Source: Marinobacter sp. SS13-12 (lineage in GTDB: Bacteria; Pseudomonadota; Gammaproteobacteria; Pseudomonadales; Oleiphilaceae). Taken from it: 64,000 bases of DNA. Below are positions 17,162-24,850 of the stretch, in pieces. The first letter of the stretch is position 1. Every line of letters begins with the position of its first letter. The stretch lies in the NCBI RefSeq assembly GCF_030227115.1, contig NZ_JASSUA010000003.1, positions 186,001-250,000 of the forward strand, given 5' to 3'. The translations under genes were made by a program, and so were the position numbers. The notes beneath the pieces are model-generated. The model ran no database searches. It was not told the origin of the DNA and worked only from the letters and a program-made list of their open reading frames with translations.

Positions 17162-17412
17162 TGGACCAACCCTGCATCCTGACGTACCTGATCCATAATC
17201 CGCTGGTTGCCAAGGGTTTCATCAACCCCGGTTGGTACGATATGAACCTGGGAAACGATGTCATCGGGATCAGCCTGCATGAACCACTGAGACGTGGCGA
17301 CGGTGAGAGGCTTTTCTACCAACAGGTGCTTGCCGACCCCTTCGGCTTTTATTGCCCCGGCGAACTTCTCTGCGATCCGTCCTGGCCCAATAAGGCCCCA
17401 ATTGAAATCCAT
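17158..17412 (-). pseudogene. Collapsed Gfo/Idh/MocA oxidoreductase gene
   Basis: The 84-codon frame still has a start codon with a GGAGA site and begins MDFNWGLIGPGRIAEKFAGA, the NAD(P)-binding N-terminus of Gfo/Idh/MocA dehydrogenases. It then jumps straight to GKHLLVEKPLTV, a motif normally about 90 residues in, and again to a C-terminal-like tail (NQRIMDQVRQDAGLVQ). Family members are 320-380 aa, so most of the gene is gone while the frame stays open across both joints. It may still make a short peptide but cannot be an enzyme. Confidence 0.75.
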
Positions 17413-17644
17413 GTTTGTCTCCGCAAAAAAACCTTACGAGTCGGCTTCGTAACTGATCAGATCCACGGGCAGCGCGGCAGTGGCCGCGCCAGGAGGTGCC
17501 GAACTCCAGCACCAGAGGGCCCCGGGTCTGTTGAACTTCCTGCAGCTGGGGTGCTTCGGTTGTGTACTTCGACGTAAAACCCGTGAGATCTCCAAGTGTT
17601 AGAGCTGTGACTTCATAGGATTGCGTATCTGGCTTGGCAGTCGT
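17413..17644 (-). pseudogene. Truncated thioredoxin-like gene
   Basis: A frame without a start codon reads SYEVTALTLGDLTGFTSKY and then GPLVLEFGTSWRGHCRAAR, clearly the N-terminal half of a thioredoxin-like protein resembling the intact one at 26993 (PLLLEFGTNWCGICKAAQP). The first catalytic Cys of the CxxC has become Arg, and homology stops right after the motif, replaced by unrelated sequence leading into the next remnant. It directly follows the stop of the acyltransferase gene. Not functional. Confidence 0.65.
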
Positions 17645-18457
17645 TCACCGATTGACGGGTTTGGGGGGCAAATAACGACCTGATTCGGTAATCAACTTCC
17701 AGACATCCGGGCGGCGCCGGAGGATCCCATTGATCAGGGATTCCGCTTCGGTGAAGGCGGGCCGGCGGAGGCCGTGATACTCCATTACGGGCCCGACGTG
17801 ATCAAACTCCACACCAAACCGCTTTAACAGACGCAATTGAGCCGGCTCCATTACCGCCATCCAGTGTGTGACATTGTGTTTGACTGACATCCGCAGGATA
17901 GCGGCGAACAGGCCCAGGCTGATATAGGGCATGGCGCGCCTGCCGCCCTCGGCATCGGCGTAGGAAGTCTGATCAGTAACACCAGTGGGTGATTCCTGTT
18001 CGTTGAGGCGCCGACGAAATTCCCGACTTACCGCCATTCTGGAAATCTCGGCCATGTGTTGCCGGGGAGTCGCCGCCATCGTTTCCTGGGCTTGCTGGCT
18101 CATTCTGTGGATACAGGGCCCTTCCATTGGGAAGTCTGACTGCTCCGGGTTATCGCCCGCCAGAACAAGTCGAACAACCGCGACGCTGTCTCCGCTTCTC
18201 CGATGCCGGATCAAGGCATGAGCCGAGCGCAGATCGTAAGCATCATGCTCCCTTTTGTCGGGAAATTGCATCGGGTCTTCAAAGGCTCTGTCGATACAGT
18301 AGACCTGGAACCGGACTTCAAAGACTTTATTGACCATTTCCTCGGTGGTGGCGACCTCAATCTCGAAAAAGGACTTGAAGATATCGCTGAGGTTCTCGGT
18401 TTTCCCGGAGGCTGTTTGATTTTGTCCATCGTTATGAAATGGAGAGTATGCAGGCAT
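17645..18457 (-). CDS. PEP-CTERM/exosortase-associated acyltransferase (GNAT fold)
   Basis: A 270-aa protein resembling the TIGR03694 N-acyl amino acid synthase group. Visible motifs are FEVRFQVYCIDRAFEDP, DAYDLRSAHALIRHR, VAVVRLVL and AEISRMAVSREFRRRL. These are GNAT-fold acyltransferases related to autoinducer synthases and usually occur near exosortase genes; none is visible in this window. The start codon precedes a short linker (MPAYSPFHNDGQNQ). Downstream genes are two remnants, so it now probably forms a single-gene unit. Substrate assignment rests on family knowledge only. Confidence 0.8.
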   Translation of the reverse strand: MPAYSPFHNDGQNQTASGKTENLSDIFKSFFEIEVATTEEMVNKVFEVRFQVYCIDRAFEDPMQFPDKREHDAYDLRSAHALIRHRRSGDSVAVVRLVLAGDNPEQSDFPMEGPCIHRMSQQAQETMAATPRQHMAEISRMAVSREFRRRLNEQESPTGVTDQTSYADAEGGRRAMPYISLGLFAAILRMSVKHNVTHWMAVMEPAQLRLLKRFGVEFDHVGPVMEYHGLRRPAFTEAESLINGILRRRPDVWKLITESGRYLPPKPVNR

Positions 18458-18693
18458 TGAGCTAGTCCTCCAATCCGTCCCTGCGGGAACTCTTGCCCCG
18501 CATAGGTCATGTCGATTGAAAGTCCGCCGGAACAGCCAGGGGCGGGCTATTGGGTACCCAGGTAAAAAGCGTAGTTGAAGTTTGTGGGCTAAGCCATTCT
18601 GTCAGTGGACTTCCCCCGATACGCATGACACGCCCCAGCCCCAAACGGAGGCCATTTCAAAGGCCTCGAACCGGTGTAACTCGTCAGCCAGGA

Positions 18694-19548
18694 TTACGTA
18701 CGTTGCCGTTTCAGCCGGTACATGTTGTCATCAGCATGGTTCAACAGGGTGTCGGCGTCCTCCCCGTCCGCTGGATAACAGGCCACGCCGATGCTGCAGG
18801 ACGGCGTTTTGATATTGCCGAATTCGGCACCCAGGGGCGCGGTTACGGCAGCGATGATTTCCTCGACCTTCCTGGAAACGGCTTCCGCCGACTGGATGTC
18901 CGTCAACAGCACAGTGAATTCATCGCCACCCATCCGGGCCACCGTGTCCGTCTCTCGAACGCAGCCTTCCAGCCGTCCGGCAATCATGCAGAGCACTCGA
19001 TCACCCATGGCATGTCCATGGGTATCATTGATGTCTTTGAAGTCATTGAGATCCAGAAACAGCAAGGCAAGGCTGCTGTGGTGACGACGGGCTGTGCGCA
19101 TGGCCGATTCGAGTCGATCATGGAACAACGATCGGTTGGTAAGCCCTGTCAACGGGTCGTGATGGGCGAGGAAACGCAGTTTATCCTCTGCCTGCCTCAA
19201 TGCCGTCACATCCCGTGCCACACCGATCCGCACACCTTCCTCTTCGGATAAACGGGCAGACCAGAGGATGTATACAATAGTGCCATCTCTGTGGATGTAA
19301 CGGTTACAGAAGTCATTGTGGGACTGACCGTCCATAACTCGAACAATGGACGCTCGTGTGGTCCCCAGGTCATCTGGATGCACATAGTCGGTGATCAGCG
19401 TGCCCGTCAGCTCATCGGCACGATACCCGAGCAGTCCCTCACACGCATCGCTCACAAAGACGATCTGGTCGTCCTGATCGACCACGAAGACAGCGTCCAG
19501 CAACAAATTGGTCAGCTTGGGGAAAAGCGCGTTCAGGTCAACGGGCAT
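18694..19548 (-). CDS. PAS-GGDEF diguanylate cyclase
   Basis: A 284-aa protein with an N-terminal PAS sensor (LLLDAVFVVDQDDQIVF, RDGTIVYILWSARL, then GVARDVTALRQAEDKL linking to the cyclase) and a GGDEF domain with NRSLFHDRLESAM, LDLNDFKDINDTHGH and intact MGGDEF. It should make c-di-GMP from GTP in response to a PAS-detected cue. There is no membrane segment. No RxxD inhibitory site is obvious before the GGDEF. A 236-bp gene-free stretch follows (18458-18693) in which I see nothing specific. Confidence 0.88.
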   Translation of the reverse strand: MPVDLNALFPKLTNLLLDAVFVVDQDDQIVFVSDACEGLLGYRADELTGTLITDYVHPDDLGTTRASIVRVMDGQSHNDFCNRYIHRDGTIVYILWSARLSEEEGVRIGVARDVTALRQAEDKLRFLAHHDPLTGLTNRSLFHDRLESAMRTARRHHSSLALLFLDLNDFKDINDTHGHAMGDRVLCMIAGRLEGCVRETDTVARMGGDEFTVLLTDIQSAEAVSRKVEEIIAAVTAPLGAEFGNIKTPSCSIGVACYPADGEDADTLLNHADDNMYRLKRQRT

Positions 19549-19663
19549 AGTTCAGGGGGATTTGGTGATTCATATAGGTCAAGTATAGTCCAGCCGGTCC
19601 AACAGGTTGTCGTAAAACTGCCTCTTGCAACATAACGCTCGGCACACTTGCCGGTTGGGACCT

Positions 19664-20878
19664 CTAAACCAACGCCCCATTAACAATAGCTCGCAATTCC
19701 TGACGGATCGGATAGGTCGATGAGGGGATCAGTTGCGTCATGAAGATCACCACCAGCTCCTCCACAGGATCGATAAAAAAGTTGGTACTCGCGAGGCCAC
19801 CCCAACCATACTCGCCAACCGATCCGTTGATCTGGGATTTGGCGACGTCAGTCTTTACCGAAAAGCCCAGACCGAAGCCACTTCCGGCATAAGGTGTTTC
19901 GCTGAACGCACCGACAGAGAGGCCAGGCAGGTCCTGGTTGCCGGGTAGATGATTGCGACGCATGAATTCCAGAGTCTTTCGGCCAATAATCCGCCGCCCG
20001 CCAAACTCGCCGCCCTGAGAGAGTGCCTGGGCAAAGTGGAAATAATCGTCAATGGTGGACACCAGCCCGCCGCCGCCAGATAGAAACGTCCTTTTGTCCC
20101 GGAAAGGGGACGTCTGCGGATCGTCCTGCAGCTTGATCTGATCGACAGGATCGTACTGATAGCAGGCGGCGAAACGGTCAAGCTGATCGTCACGAACATG
20201 GAAGCCGGTGTCCGGCATGGCCAAAGGCTCAAAGATATGCTCGCGCAGATACTCATCAAACGGCTTATCAGCCAGCAACTGCACCAGGTACCCCAGCACA
20301 TCCGTGCTGACTGAATAGTTCCAGGCTGTACCCGGGGAGAATTCCAGCGGTAGTTCTGCCAGGTGACCGACGAGCGCTTCCAGAGTCATATTCCGGCTGC
20401 CATCCAGCTTCAGCTCCCGGTAGGCGGCGTCCACGTTGGTGCGGTTCATGAACCCGTAGGTCAGGCCTGACATATGGGTAAACAGGTCGCGAATGGTCAT
20501 GGTGCTGGTTGCAGGTGCGGTCAGGAAGTTGGGATAGACACCGCTTTTGTAAACCCGCAGGTTCTTCCAGGCCGGAATGTACTTGTGTACGGGATCATCC
20601 AGCAAAAACCGCCCCTGCTCATAGAGCTGCATCATGGCGATAGACGTAATCGGCTTGGTCATGGAATAAATGCGGAACACCGTATCCCGGCAGACCGGCT
20701 TGTCGCGCTCCACATCCATCAGCCCCTGAGCTTTCAGATAGGCAATTTCCCCACGCCGGGCCACCAGTGTCAGCGTGCCGGGCAATTTCCCCGGCTGGAT
20801 ATAGCGACGGTCAAGATGGTCTTCAATGTGAAGAAGGCGGTCTGGCGAAAGGCCGGTAACCGGTTTGGATTCCGTCAT
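19664..20878 (-). CDS. Serine hydrolase, beta-lactamase family (class C-like/EstB)
   Basis: A 404-aa enzyme with the SxxK nucleophile ([20 protein letters not shown]), the Tyr motif [12 protein letters not shown] and a late [20 protein letters not shown] region. This is the beta-lactamase/transpeptidase-like fold used by EstB-type esterases and DD-peptidases; no signal peptide is seen, which favours a cytoplasmic esterase. The start is set at [10 protein letters not shown]; the longer open frame upstream runs through a copied CPBP 3' end (20884-20969) and is unlikely to be translated. Confidence 0.85.
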   Translation of the reverse strand: MTESKPVTGLSPDRLLHIEDHLDRRYIQPGKLPGTLTLVARRGEIAYLKAQGLMDVERDKPVCRDTVFRIYSMTKPITSIAMMQLYEQGRFLLDDPVHKYIPAWKNLRVYKSGVYPNFLTAPATSTMTIRDLFTHMSGLTYGFMNRTNVDAAYRELKLDGSRNMTLEALVGHLAELPLEFSPGTAWNYSVSTDVLGYLVQLLADKPFDEYLREHIFEPLAMPDTGFHVRDDQLDRFAACYQYDPVDQIKLQDDPQTSPFRDKRTFLSGGGGLVSTIDDYFHFAQALSQGGEFGGRRIIGRKTLEFMRRNHLPGNQDLPGLSVGAFSETPYAGSGFGLGFSVKTDVAKSQINGSVGEYGWGGLASTNFFIDPVEELVVIFMTQLIPSSTYPIRQELRAIVNGALV

Positions 20879-20883
20879 AGTGA

Positions 20884-20969
20884 TTACAACTCCAGCACGA
20901 GATTTCTGCCACCAAGAAAAAGCACCCAAACCGTCACCGCCGCCCAGTGAATGATTACCGGAACCCAGA
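20884..20969 (-). pseudogene. Detached 3' end of a CPBP protease gene
   Basis: These 86 bp match 28379-28464, the 3' end of the intact CPBP gene, with only 6 mismatches by hand count. They encode the same C-terminus ([19 protein letters not shown], then RNLVLEL and stop). Upstream of 20969 similarity ends abruptly. The fragment sits 5 bp before the serine hydrolase start, so it may now serve as leader sequence. Confidence 0.8.
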
Positions 20970-21045
20970 CACGCAAAGAATACCAGAGCACTGATTACGG
21001 AGAGAAGCTTCCCGCAGACCCCTGGAAGTCAAAGGCCTCTGGCTC

Positions 21046-21597
21046 TCAGGATACGAGCCTGATGGGTTTTGTAGGATCGAAGTCAAGCCAGTGACTGTCC
21101 TCAATTTTGCCGTCTGCTTCCTCGACGTCCTTGCCTCCGTGATCGCGAATCAGCTCCGCTACCTTATCCTTTTGCTCACGATTGAGCTCTGCGGCGACGT
21201 GCAGCCCGGATTTTCGGTCAATCACCGGCTCTTCTTCTTTGGCGGTATCTGCGCCGGATTCCGGCTTATCGTCTGTTTTGGTAACGGCCCCGGTTAACGA
21301 TCCGGTATACGCGCCGACCCCAGCGCCGATAACCGAACCGACCGGCCCGCCGGTGGATCCGATGGCAGCTCCCGCCGCCGCACCCGCGCCGGCGCCGAAC
21401 CACGCGCCTTTGCCTGCTTCTGACGCGCCGGGAGAGTGATTCTCATCGCCGCCGAAAGGCAGAATTTGGTGCTGTCCTTCAGGATTGACAAAAAAGACCG
21501 AAACCTTCCTTTTTGAAATCCCGGCGTGCTGGAGCGCTTGAGTGAGCTCCTCAGCTTTGTCCTGGTCTTCTAAACGACCAGCAATTATGAAAGCCAT
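21046..21597 (-). CDS. Glycine-zipper stress protein, unknown
   Basis: A 183-aa protein in three parts: an N-terminal ferredoxin-like segment (MAFIIAGRLEDQDKAEELTQ), a central glycine-alanine stretch (GAGAGAAAGAAIGSTGGPVG, continuing to GVGAYTGSLTG) typical of glycine zippers, and a charged C-terminal part rich in D, E and K. Such proteins insert into or associate with membranes. The start is at 21597, where GAGGA lies upstream; a TTG two codons earlier is less likely. No family name assigned. It is AT-richer upstream, with a gap of 130 bp before the deaminase stop. Confidence 0.6.
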   Translation of the reverse strand: MAFIIAGRLEDQDKAEELTQALQHAGISKRKVSVFFVNPEGQHQILPFGGDENHSPGASEAGKGAWFGAGAGAAAGAAIGSTGGPVGSVIGAGVGAYTGSLTGAVTKTDDKPESGADTAKEEEPVIDRKSGLHVAAELNREQKDKVAELIRDHGGKDVEEADGKIEDSHWLDFDPTKPIRLVS

Positions 21598-21728
21598 AAG
21601 CAATCCTCAGTTGTGCTAGCGTAAATATTGACTAGCCTGTCACCATTAAAGGTAGCAAAAGCTAAATAGCTTGCTTTGTCAAAGAAGCTAGTTGTGGCCT
21701 CTTCAATGATGTCCAGAGACTTACGAGA

Positions 21729-22226
21729 TCAATATAGCGGCAGATCATGCTTTATCAGCCAGGCCCGAAAAGGCGCCGCCGAGTTCTCGAGTTCGATCTG
21801 GGTCAATCCCAATTGTTCGGGCCGGGCGGGGTGAGTCTGGCCGTAGAGCTGCTCTGCAATATTGCCGTCGGCAAAGCCGGCACGATTTGCAGTTTCTTGA
21901 GGTGCGGCAAACACAGTGCGGGGAATACGAGCCCAGTGAGTGGCAGCCAGGCACATGGGGCAGGGCTCGCAGCTTGCGTACAAGGTAGCTTCCGGCATAA
22001 GCGCGTTCCCCAGCATTTTGCCTGCCATGCGTATTGCTGCTACCTCAGCGTGGGCGGTAGGGTCGCAATCCAGCTTTGCCAGGTTACCAGCCTTGGCAAT
22101 AACCTTGCCATTGAGAACCACCAAAGCGCCAAAAGGGGCTCCGCCTTCGTCGACCGATTCCATGGCCAGTTGAACGGCTTGCTGGAGAAAGGCTTTGTCA
22201 GTGTCGTCGGTCAGGGAATGGCTCAC
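21729..22226 (-). CDS. Nucleoside/guanine deaminase (cytidine-deaminase fold)
   Basis: A 165-aa zinc deaminase: HAEV (catalytic Glu, zinc His) in DPTAHAEVAAIRMAG and PCPMC (zinc cysteines) in LYASCEPCPMCLAATHWAR. The C-terminal end, FRAWLIKHDLPLY, resembles the swapped tail of Bacillus guanine deaminase GuaD rather than TadA, so conversion of guanine to xanthine is the best guess. GTG at 22226 is preferred because GAGAGG lies 6 nt upstream. It appears to be a single-gene unit beside an AraC regulator. Confidence 0.8.
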   Translation of the reverse strand: MSHSLTDDTDKAFLQQAVQLAMESVDEGGAPFGALVVLNGKVIAKAGNLAKLDCDPTAHAEVAAIRMAGKMLGNALMPEATLYASCEPCPMCLAATHWARIPRTVFAAPQETANRAGFADGNIAEQLYGQTHPARPEQLGLTQIELENSAAPFRAWLIKHDLPLY

Positions 22227-22344
22227 GTTCGGCCTCTCCTCACTGTTGGGTCTTGCTTGTGGACGATCATTACAAAGTAGTGCTGTTCTTGGTTTCAATC
22301 AATCGTTCCTTTCCCAGGTTAGGCCGGTTTAATGGCTAGCAACG

Positions 22345-23364
22345 TCATCGATGGGGGCTGCGCCCGGTGATAGCGACATTTTCGGATGCGCCGATAGTGA
22401 AATCCTCTCGGTAGTGTTTGGGAGAGGCGCCCACGTAACGTCTGAACAGCCTCCGAAAAAATGCCAGGTCATCGTAGCCAACGGCGCGACTAACCTGTTG
22501 GATTGTTTGCTGCTCGTTTTCCAGCAAATGCCGCGCGGCATTGATTCGTAAGCGGTGGAGATAGTCGGTAGGTGTTTCTCCGGTTGCGACCTTGAAACGC
22601 CGGGCGAAATTGCGCGGGCTCATGGCCACGGACTCTGCCAGATCGCTTATCCGGACTGGCCCATTGTAGTGTTCGAACAGCCATTGCTGGGCTCGTCGGA
22701 TCAATCTGTCTTCATGAGACACTGCCGGGGGATTGGCAGCGTACCCGGCCTGCCAGACGCGGGGCGTTTCCAGAAGCAGGGCCCTCGCAGTCTGGATGGC
22801 AACCCTATGGCCGCATAGCTTTTCTACGAGGTACAGGCTGAGATCCACAGAGGCGTATACGCCGCCGCTGCAAAGCAGATTGTCACTCTCGGTCAGAAAC
22901 CGTTCCGGCTGCCAGAGAACCCGCGGGTACCTTCGGCGACAGGCATTGACGACGCCCCAGTGAGTCGTTGCGGGCCGCTCATCCAGGAGGCCGGCTTCGG
23001 CGAGCAACGAAACGCCGGCACAAACGCCAGCGATTCTGATGCCTCTCGCATGCCATTTTCGCAGCCAGGGGTAGAGTGGTTTGTTTGCGAGGCAAGCGGA
23101 CTCCAGGTCTGTGCCCACGGCAGAGACGATTATAAGATCCGTGGAATCCACCTCGTCGAGCCTACAGCCGGGCTCCAGGTTCAGGTTCACGGCGGTGGAC
23201 ACCTTTTTGCCATCCTGGGAAACGGTGCGCACCCTGAAACGCGGTTCGACCGGCAGGCCTCGCATGGAGTTCCAAAGCACGCCGGCTGTGCTGAACACCT
23301 CCACCGGAGCCACGGCGGTCGACGGCATTCCGCCCTCGACCAGAACGACGGTGACATCAATCAT
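22345..23364 (-). CDS. GlxA-type AraC regulator with DJ-1/PfpI-like domain
   Basis: A 339-aa regulator. The N-terminal half is a class I glutamine amidotransferase/DJ-1-like fold (DVTVVLVEGGMPSTAVAPVE, IAGVCAGVSLLAEAGLLDER), normally used for ligand sensing in this group. The C-terminal half has two HTH motifs of AraC type (RISDLAESVAMSPRNFARRF and QQVSRAVGYDDLAFFRRLFR). It is divergent from the GFA gene and may control it or the deaminase. ATG at 23364 is chosen as the first Met before the domain; the upstream extension lacks domain features. Confidence 0.88.
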   Translation of the reverse strand: MIDVTVVLVEGGMPSTAVAPVEVFSTAGVLWNSMRGLPVEPRFRVRTVSQDGKKVSTAVNLNLEPGCRLDEVDSTDLIIVSAVGTDLESACLANKPLYPWLRKWHARGIRIAGVCAGVSLLAEAGLLDERPATTHWGVVNACRRRYPRVLWQPERFLTESDNLLCSGGVYASVDLSLYLVEKLCGHRVAIQTARALLLETPRVWQAGYAANPPAVSHEDRLIRRAQQWLFEHYNGPVRISDLAESVAMSPRNFARRFKVATGETPTDYLHRLRINAARHLLENEQQTIQQVSRAVGYDDLAFFRRLFRRYVGASPKHYREDFTIGASENVAITGRSPHR

Positions 23365-23522
23365 CCTGCACCCCGGAAGTCCGAAATGTCCCTTTATTGT
23401 GGCGCAGCCGCCACTACGCGAAAAGGTGCGAATAGCAAATACTTTACCCAATTCGTTTGATGTTGGATCCAAGAGCGGATCCTCAATGGGGCGCAATTTC
23501 CAAAGGCCAGGAGGTGCAGATC

Positions 23523-23955
23523 ATGAGCACGAGGACCTACAAAGGAAGCTGTTTCTGCGGTGCGGTTGAATTGACTGTCAGCGGCGAGCCCGAGGCTATG
23601 GGTTATTGTCATTGTGACTCATGCAGGCATTGGTCCGCGGGGCCCGTAAACGCCTTTACTCTGTGGAAGCCGGACGCAGTCCAGGTCACAGGGGGGCATG
23701 GATAACATTGTTTCGTATCACAAGACACCGAAAAGCTATCGCAAATGGTGCAAGAGCTGCGGTGGGCATATTCTTACGGAGCATCCGGAACTTGGCCTGA
23801 CCGACGTGTACGCGGCGATCCTGCCAGAATTGCCGTTTACGCCCGGTGTTCATGTGTACTATCAAGAAAAAGTGCTGAGGGTGCACGACGGGTTGCCAAA
23901 GTTCCGGGATACCCCGGAAGACATTGGTGGATCTGGACTCACAATGGAAGAGTAA
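23523..23955 (+). pseudogene. Frameshifted GFA-family gene (CENP-V/GFA zinc protein)
   Basis: Two adjacent frames make one GFA (glutathione-dependent formaldehyde-activating-like) protein. The first encodes GSCFCGAVELTVSG and YCHCDSCRHW and stops soon after VQVTGG. The second encodes DNIVSYHKTPKSYRKWCKSC and continues to a normal-looking C-terminus. The break is at a run of six G at 23691-23696; five G would restore one frame through TGGMDNIVSYH. All zinc cysteines are present across the two parts. It may be a recent pseudogene or a homopolymer sequencing error. GGAGG precedes the ATG. Confidence 0.8.
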
Positions 23956-23959
23956 GCCC

Positions 23960-24102
23960 GGGCCAAAGACAAGCTCACGGTGAAGCCGCCAGGTTAAGGG
24001 CTCCGCCGCGATGGGCTTCGGTTCGCCCGCCATGGCGGAGTCAGTCAGAACCAGGGCCGCGAGGGCGGCGATGGTGGCAGATTTGCTCAGTGTACGGAAC
24101 AT
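23960..24102 (-). pseudogene. Orphan signal-peptide stub of a secreted protein
   Basis: A good GGAGA site and ATG at 24102 open a frame whose first 25 residues are a clean Sec signal (MFRTLSKSATIAALAALVLT, then ...AMAGEPKP). After about 40 residues the frame runs antisense through the GFA gene, where it cannot be a real protein. The most likely explanation is a secreted-protein gene truncated by the junction with the GFA locus. Extent of the stub is approximate. Confidence 0.5.
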
Positions 24103-24155
24103 AAGAACATCTCCTGTTTGCTGGTATTGAGAACAGACTCACGGGCCGTCGAGCG

Positions 24156-24701
24156 CTACAACTGGTCGATTCGCCAGTCGGTTGTCACCTTGGTGCCGCC
24201 TTTGAGGGTTTGGAACACCACGCAACAGCCCTCTGCACCGACCATCAGTGCTTTCATCGTTTTCTGGTCGGTTTCCGCGGGAACTTCCAGCCGCACATCG
24301 CAGTGCATGCGCTGAAAGCCAACGGGAACCGTCATATCCACCATGAGTGCACCCCGAACATCGGCACTGGCAGTCGCTGTGACTTCGCTGTCGATGAGGG
24401 TTATCTCGAGCCGTTCGGCAACCAGACGAAGTGTTGAGTGCAGGCAAGCGGCGAGGGCCGAGCACAGAAGGTCGCCCGGATTGGGGGCGTCGTGGTCGCC
24501 GCCCACTGCGCGGTGGATTCCGTAAGGCTGGAACCCGCCATCGTTGTTGGCGGGTTCCACCACACCGTGAATCGCGTCATTGTGGCTATCGGGCAGCGCC
24601 CGGGCGTGGTCGGTAATCCAGGCATCCCCTGGTGCCTCTCGGTAATGCCGTCCCAGGGACTGCTGGCGTTCTACGATGGATGATTCATTCGCTACGAACA
24701 T
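24156..24701 (-). CDS. OsmC/Ohr-family protein
   Basis: A 181-aa OsmC-fold protein: NPGDLLCSALAACLHSTLRL carries the first conserved Cys region and GAEGCCVVFQTLKGG the second, the peroxidatic/resolving pair of this family. Members reduce organic hydroperoxides with thiol donors. The N-terminal 60 residues form an extension ahead of the core. GAGGAG lies before the ATG at 24701. It is followed by the truncated signal-peptide gene, so no operon is evident. Confidence 0.82.
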   Translation of the reverse strand: MFVANESSIVERQQSLGRHYREAPGDAWITDHARALPDSHNDAIHGVVEPANNDGGFQPYGIHRAVGGDHDAPNPGDLLCSALAACLHSTLRLVAERLEITLIDSEVTATASADVRGALMVDMTVPVGFQRMHCDVRLEVPAETDQKTMKALMVGAEGCCVVFQTLKGGTKVTTDWRIDQL

Positions 24702-24850
24702 AGCTGCTGCTCCTCTGCTGACTTGGCTACAGGATCAGCATAGGCAGGGGAGGCGTCGTATTCATGAGGTGACTGTCCCGGTTGGCCTGAACGAAATCGC
24801 GAAAAACGGGACGATAGTCCCGGGGAACAAGCTGACGGATTTTCCGGAGA

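Noticed and set aside
23691..23696. Programmed frameshift at the G6 run of the GFA gene
   Set aside because: No slippery heptamer with downstream structure is apparent, and GFA genes are not known to use one; mutation or sequencing error is simpler.
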